Part shown: one piece after another, positions 58,821 through 64,000 of the stretch
Position numbering within the stretch: the stretch's first letter is position 1
How the letters are laid out: every line of letters starts with the position of its first letter
NCBI GenBank assembly: GCA_942486035.1
Contig: CALNXK010000030.1
Coordinates: 2,447,001-2,511,000, forward strand
Direction: 5' to 3'
Source: Porites lobata
Lineage: Eukaryota; Cnidaria; Anthozoa; Scleractinia; Poritidae
Length of the DNA: 64,000 nucleotides
The notes under the pieces: generated by a model
Told to the model about the DNA's origin: nothing
Databases searched by the model: none
What the model saw: the letters and a program-made list of their open reading frames with translations, nothing else
Translations under genes and position numbers: made by a program

Positions 58821-59339
58821 AAATATTCTAACCAGTTCAGAAAATATATAATCCTTTATATACACTAATACATATATACTAATCCTTGTTCAATAAAACC
58901 AAGAAAAATGCATGTAAGTGAGAACAATCCTTTGATGCAGTTTGTGATTCGTGTGGTGAAGAAATTCCATGTTTGTGATGAGGCAATGTCTTCAGCACTG
59001 AAGTGGAATCTCGATTATTGCGACCTCGTTTAACCGGACTTCTTAATTATCCGGACTTTTTCCTCTGGTGCCAGATTTTTCAAGAATAATAAGAAGTTAT
59101 TGTGAAGATCCGGGGTTATAAGTTTTCTGTGACAAGCACGTTATCAAAAATGCCGGTCTTGAAATGGATTCTGCTTCTTCGAAGAGCAAAAGAAGCTCTC
59201 GCATGCGTTGTAAACGATAAAGTGCATGCATTTCATCGTTGAAACCGTTGAAACTATGGCACTGAATTACCATCTAGTAGCGGAGCCCCATAGCTAAGAA
59301 AATTTGGTAATCTATCATCCAAGAAATTTTGGCAATCAC
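58821..59339. other. No recognisable feature
   Basis: AT-rich sequence without a supported gene. A run at 59005-59060 (CTCGATTATTGCGACCTCGT, TTAATTATCCGGACTTTTTC) resembles an eroded Tigger/pogo-type end. Confidence 0.35.
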
Positions 59340-59530
59340 TAGCCTGTTCCAGGCGTTCAGATAGTGGGGAGCGGTACGACGTAAAAAGGAGCGCGAAAAA
59401 ATAAAAGCGAGGGAGGGGGAGAGGTGAGAGAGGGAACGTTCCCGCACCTCTGTCCCCAGCCCCCCTCTACTTTTCATCGCTTTCTTTACTTCACACCGCT
59501 CTCCACTATCTGAACGCTTGGAACAGGCTA
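59340..59530. mobile_element. 191-bp MITE, TAGCCTG ends, 9-bp target duplication
   Basis: TAGCCTGTTCCAGGCGTTCA then GATAGTGGGGAGCGG is mirrored at the right, ending GGAACAGGCTA; arms are about 35 bp with few mismatches. Flanks GGCAATCAC (59331-59339) and GGTAATCAC (59531-59539) match at 8 of 9. Confidence 0.85.
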
Positions 59531-61566
59531 GGTAATCACGTGACTTTACGTCCGTCCGCACCACAGGGACATCAATGTGAAATGTCAAACTTTCTAGCAA
59601 GAGTAGAAGCCTGTAAGCTTTGGTCCGGCGATTTCAATAATATTTATATTTTTTTGATCATCCAGACTCCTTTTTTCCTGATTTTTTTTCCATTTCCCAC
59701 CGAGTTCCGAGTTCCTCTATTATGACTTCAATAATGGTGATGCACAAATTTACAATAAATGCGACCACCCTCTAAGCTCCATTTTGGGTGTAGCTTGTAA
59801 ACAGCCGCCCCCTTCCTTAAAAAAGTCCCCTATTTTGTCAGAAACCGGCACAGAGCCTGTGCTCTAGTCGTACAGATAGAAGTGCAGGTACCTACGCAAC
59901 TGACTAGGTATGTCAGATAAGAAATATGCATTTCGTGCAAAAGAACCGTAAATCCTTTCACGTTCTCTTGTTTAACATTAACCAAGTTAAAGCAATGGAA
60001 CACTAACGTTACAATATTTTACGAGCATTACAAGAGAATATCGATTTGAGATCGATTCGACAATATAATTGATCATTATAGTGATTCCCTTTTCAGGAAA
60101 GGAAAGAGATGTTTTTAAAGACTCGAAGAAAACTGGGGCTTGCTAAAAACCGCACTGAAAAAATATTACCGGAAACCGCAGGGAAAAAAACTAAGAAACT
60201 CACTGACCTATGGCCCAAAGCAAAACAAAACGGCAAATTCTCAAATACTGCTCCTCGTACTATCTCAAAGAATTTATAGATTTTGTTGTCACTTAACTTG
60301 GCGCAAATCGTTTTTCTTTTAAGTATCTGCACTAAAAAGCCATAAACAGAGGCTGCGAAACACATAAACCCTTAAGAGAGAAACTGGACATTTCCAGATA
60401 AAAAAATCTAACAACTGCAAGGACACTTAAACTACTGAAAAATCTGCATATTTAAGGAGCAAAAAACTGGAGAAGATATCTTGATAGTGGCATGGTTTAC
60501 ACTAGAAATCAGAATGCTTATGATCCCATTCATTGAAGTGTTAGTTTTCAGAGAAGTGGCTTTTGAGTTAAAACATCATCCATGGGAGGATGTGAGCTTA
60601 GACTAATTGGGTTTTGTGGAAACTAATTTTTTCCTGATTTTACGCAAAATGTTTGTGTGGTGGTTTAATTTTATTCTTGGTACAAGTTTCGGTTTCTGCT
60701 TTCTGAGTCACTACTACATTGTTTTTTGCGGGATTAACGAAGGGTCAGTAACGTAGAAATGGCCAAAATGCACCGTTCTCCGCTCGAGTTTTAGCTCACG
60801 AACGCCCGAGCGATAGCATTTGCCGCATTTTGACATTCAATCCTCAACAAAGCTTACTAAAGATCTCCTGCCATTATTAATACACTGTACCTAAAAAATG
60901 TCACTCAAACCTGAATTAAGCGTTAACCATTCGGGGGTAATAGCTTACTGATCGCTTAGAACAGGTTTCACAAAACTAAAGAGTTACTCGGGAAAGAGAA
61001 GATATTCTTGTTGAGAAAAGAAAAGATGGTGAAAGTACGATATATCAAGAATCCCACGACAAATTGACCCCAAAGTGTCCTTACCTCTTATTGTGCCAAA
61101 GGAAAGGAAGTATTAGAAGAAAAAGCAGAGACACTGTATCTCTCGCACTAGTTCATTTTTAGACGCCTTTGAATAGGAAAACGTCACTTCAGCGCAGCCG
61201 TGGTTACAGGCATAGAGAACTGACTGCAAAGTTATATACGGCATCTCGTGGCTTAAGGTTTTGCCGGATTGAGTTGGAATTGAAAGCAATTCTTTGAGAA
61301 AGAGTCAACACTCGGCGTAAATGAGGCATTTTACAGTTCGGTGCGATGCAAAATATTTTAAAAGATTCGTCATGTTTAGTGGCACTTTCGGCTTCCAAAT
61401 CACAACTAAAGGTGAGTGTTAGAGGTCAGTAGCTCCCCACTCTCCTTGCCTCCGTCGCCAAAATGGGGAAATTTCGATCTGACAACGGCAACGCTAGAGA
61501 CAACTTTACTGAAAAACTGACTTAGCGTCCTTTCAAACAATAAACACTACTTTTCATTTCCTTACT
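59531..61566. other. No recognisable feature
   Basis: Small open frames on both strands show no family motif and no matching splice phases. The last 100 bp may be the 5' leader of the ORF at 61567. Confidence 0.45.
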
Positions 61567-61899
61567 ATGCAGATGGTTGAGCAAGCGCTTCGAGCATTTG
61601 CGCAACAGAACTTTGGGGCGGACGGTGAAGATTTTTATCCAGTGCATCAAGGAAACACGCAAGAAGTTCAAATACTTGCACTTATGGCAAAAAAACCAAG
61701 AAGTGTTTTCCTTCGTCCGTTCAAAACCAATTCTCTCGTCCTCCTTGCTGGATTAGAGACTTACATGAATCGAAGTAAAAAAGAAGAATATCAAAATGCT
61801 GTGGACAGGGAAATTAAAAGAGATGACGTGGAAGTTACCCTGGAACTGGACGAGGATAATGAGAAGGATGAAGGGGATGACGCGGCCCCTGGCAGGTAA
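61567..61899 (+). CDS. Unrecognised acidic protein, possible first coding exon
   Basis: An open frame of about 110 codons whose composition looks like real protein: an amphipathic start (MVEQALRAFAQQNFG), a middle containing EVQILALMAKKPRSVFLRPF and LVLLAGLETYMNRSKK, and an acidic end (ELDEDNEKDEGDDAAPG). A GTAAGA donor follows directly after GGCAG (61898), so it may be spliced on to exons beyond the window. TATGCAG just before the second ATG could also be an acceptor. A short ATG frame in good context (61463-61525) lies upstream and would act as an upstream ORF. I do not recognise the family and propose no function. Confidence 0.45.
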   Translation: MQMVEQALRAFAQQNFGADGEDFYPVHQGNTQEVQILALMAKKPRSVFLRPFKTNSLVLLAGLETYMNRSKKEEYQNAVDREIKRDDVEVTLELDEDNEKDEGDDAAPGR

Positions 61900-62509
61900 G
61901 ATAATTGAATCATTCCTTCCTAAACTTTTTGCCCCGTCTGAAACTTTTTCTGGTCACCGTTTTGATCTTGGATCCTGCATATAGTTCAGATACAAGTAAT
62001 TACTCACTGGCAGAACAGCCTTGACTTATACTTGGAGGCTAATACTAATAATTTCAATGATAACAATATACACAAATAAAACAATCTCCCTGCTGGAGTG
62101 ATGGGCATATGTAATGCCAGGATATCTCCAAAGGTCTAAGATTTAAATATATAAGAAGAAAGAGGGTAATCTTACGTACCTTGTTTTGGCAGTCTATCGC
62201 CGGATCACCAGGCTTATTTTGCTTGTCCAACGGAATAAGAGGGAATGACAAATTTATCAGTTTTTCCATAACTGTCACGTGTTTACCCTCTTTAAATAAA
62301 GGCGTTACCTTACCTTACCTCACCTAGTGCTGTAGTTCTTCGGCGGCGGAGCCACGTGAAGATTGAAAAAAATCAAACTGATTTTCCCTTACGGCTTGGC
62401 CACTCTCATCTTGTGAAAAAAGTACCCCGGCCCAATAGTCGCGTGTTATCGCACGTATACTACAACCTTACAATATACGTGTCGCGCACAAACCTATAAC
62501 CACTTTACG

Positions 62510-63069
62510 ACGACTTGTTACTAATGTCAAGGATAACACAAACCGAAGGACAGACAGGGAGCTGTACACAAGATCAAATGCTGCGACTGCCACGCCGCTT
62601 ACATCGGTGAAGCCGGAAGAAAACATTAGCACCCCGGGATTAGTACGCGATTGACGACCGAAAACAAACGAACATCAATAAATGGTGACGTCAACAATCA
62701 CATTGATGAACACCATTTACAGACGATACATCAAATCGACTAGGACTCTGCCACATGTATTACGTATTGTACAGACTACTATCAACGACTCACCCTAGAA
62801 AGTTGGTTTACTAACTTAGAAAAAACGCCACTGAATCGAAGTCAACAGTTACCAGCACCGTATAAACGACTTATGGACGGACTCAAGCAAACGAGAGAAT
62901 GACTGGACAACCGACAATTTGAATAACGATAAAGGACTGTTTAACTGTGACAATAGACGGATCGAAACGTGCCAATGACATTACGAGTCTTCATAGCCAA
63001 TAACATCATGGCGTAACTGACAGACGACCAATAACATTGCGACTTAATTGACCAATCAGGTCAATTGTA
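62510..63069 (+). mobile_element. Penelope-like element 3' fragment with decayed GIY-YIG endonuclease
   Basis: Plus-strand frames read KIKCCDCHAAYIGEAGRKH, then a stop, and after a shift NNHIDEHHLQTIHQIDWDSA and LESWFTNLEKTPLNRSQQLP. This is the C-terminal GIY-YIG-type endonuclease of Penelope-like retroelements. The 3' tail to 63069 matches fragments at 8970-9060 and 9170-9560. Stops and frameshifts make it inactive. Confidence 0.75.
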
Positions 63070-63260
63070 GAAGGCCTAAATGTAATAAACGACCCTATAT
63101 GTAATAAAGTCCTAAATGTAATAACATTTTGTCCTAAATGTAATAAACTCTTAAGTTGCAAATTACAGTAATTACTCAAATAAGCACCGCATTTGGGGGA
63201 GATTTAATAAGCGCCGCGGCGCTTACTCGCGTAAATACGGTACTAAGAGGTATTACTATG
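63070..63260. repeat. CTAAATGTAATAAA repeats and GCGCCGC fragment
   Basis: Four units of CCTAAATGTAATAA-type sequence (63074-63150), then a fragment sharing AATAAGCGCCGCGGCGCTTA with the MITE family at 41608-41941. Confidence 0.55.
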
Positions 63261-63539
63261 GAAATAAGCGCGCATTTTTGGAGAAAAAATTTAATAAGCT
63301 TCGGTTTATTTCCTTATGCACTATGTAACTTGACGTTTACAGATAAATTGCTTGTAAAGGGACGAAATAAAAAAAAGCTTTAAGCCTTAAAAAGTTTTTC
63401 ATACTTCATTTTTGTTAAAGAAATTTACTGCAAAAACCGTGGACGAAGATCCTGTTGCTTGTCAACGTTGGATCTCTAGAAAAGAGATCTAATCGTGCAG
63501 CTAAAATATTAAGAACCAAAAAAGAGAAGTCTAAGGGCC

Positions 63540-63678
63540 TGTTTACATGGAGGTGGGGGACCCCAGGTAGGTGAGGTAACCCGCTTTGGTGGGTAACCCG
63601 CCTGTACATATAATCTCTCATTTTAATTTGATCACGTTTACGTGATAAGTGGGGTGTCCCCCACCTCCATGTAAACAG
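63540..63678. mobile_element. MITE with CTGTTTACATGGAGGTGGGG ends
   Basis: CTGTTTACATGGAGGTGGGG at the left and its complement CCCCACCTCCATGTAAACAG at the right are exact over 20 bp, and GACCCC/GGGGTGTC extends them. Inner GTAACCCGC words repeat. I recall this as a common coral repeat. Confidence 0.85.
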
Positions 63679-64000
63679 CTGATAATAACGTTTATAAATA
63701 ACTAAGATTGTACGCGCGCGCTCTGATTGGCCGAGAGATGTGTTTGCATGAGAGTATGTGAACATGTGTGAAAATCAAGATGTTTTGCTCTTCGCGCGCT
63801 AATCACACAGTTGAAAACTCGACAAATTTACTTTGTTTACCCATTCCCTCGTCGGATGAAACTTGGAAAATCTTTACAAACATGCTGTGCCAATTTTCTT
63901 TCGCTTAAGCTGACATTTTAACCGAGAAAAACCCTTGTTTGGAAAGCATCTTTATTGCAAAACAAGAACTGATAAGCTGTACAAGACTTCGCGACTTCTC

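Overview
This window is nuclear DNA of an animal, most likely an anthozoan cnidarian such as a stony coral. The evidence is AT-rich sequence, spliced genes with short exons and canonical GT-AG introns, conserved animal genes, a TPR-CHAT gene of the TTC28-like type that I recall as greatly expanded in anthozoans, and very dense short inverted-repeat transposons (MITEs), Penelope-like, LINE and tRNA-SINE remnants. The organism call is an inference. There is no sign of prokaryotic or viral organisation.

Layout. (1) 408-5354, minus: the 5' exons of a FAM184A-like coiled-coil gene that runs off the left edge. (2) 5577-16564, plus: a complete 16-exon DYNC2I2 (WDR34) gene for the dynein-2 intermediate chain, head-to-head with FAM184A across a 222-bp shared promoter that holds an X-box-like RFX motif. 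(3) 17692-21649, minus: a two-exon TPR-CHAT gene, convergent with DYNC2I2; both expected CHAT catalytic residues look substituted. (4) 25495-35000, minus: a 10-exon arylsulfatase B-like gene with an intact CTPTR sulfatase signature and an unusual acidic C-terminal extension of about 220 residues. (5) 35215-39283: a 4.07-kb DNA transposon with terminal inverted repeats and a TGAT target duplication, carrying a decayed gene; it lies just upstream of the arylsulfatase start and has itself been hit by a MITE. (6) 41371-55968, minus: an 18-exon CDC25 phosphatase gene whose introns contain at least seven transposon insertions. (7) 56000-64000: mostly repeats and featureless sequence, plus one unrecognised acidic ORF (61567-61899) and a Penelope-like fragment.

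The exon chains for DYNC2I2, ARSB-like, CDC25 and TPR-CHAT were built by hand from splice sites, and reading phase closes at every junction. The models are therefore internally consistent, but no transcript has been seen. The genes do not form one pathway: DYNC2I2 is ciliary, CDC25 is a cell-cycle gene, ARSB is lysosomal, and TPR-CHAT is a repeat-rich protein of unknown role.

The most novel material is in the mobile elements: an Academ-like transposon remnant with an XPG/PIN-like ORF; several MITE families with 9-bp target duplications, three of them with ends starting TAGCCTG; MITEs that end within 5-12 bp of splice donors in two genes; and a 40-bp perfect palindrome. The CHAT gene that appears to have lost both catalytic residues is the most notable protein observation.
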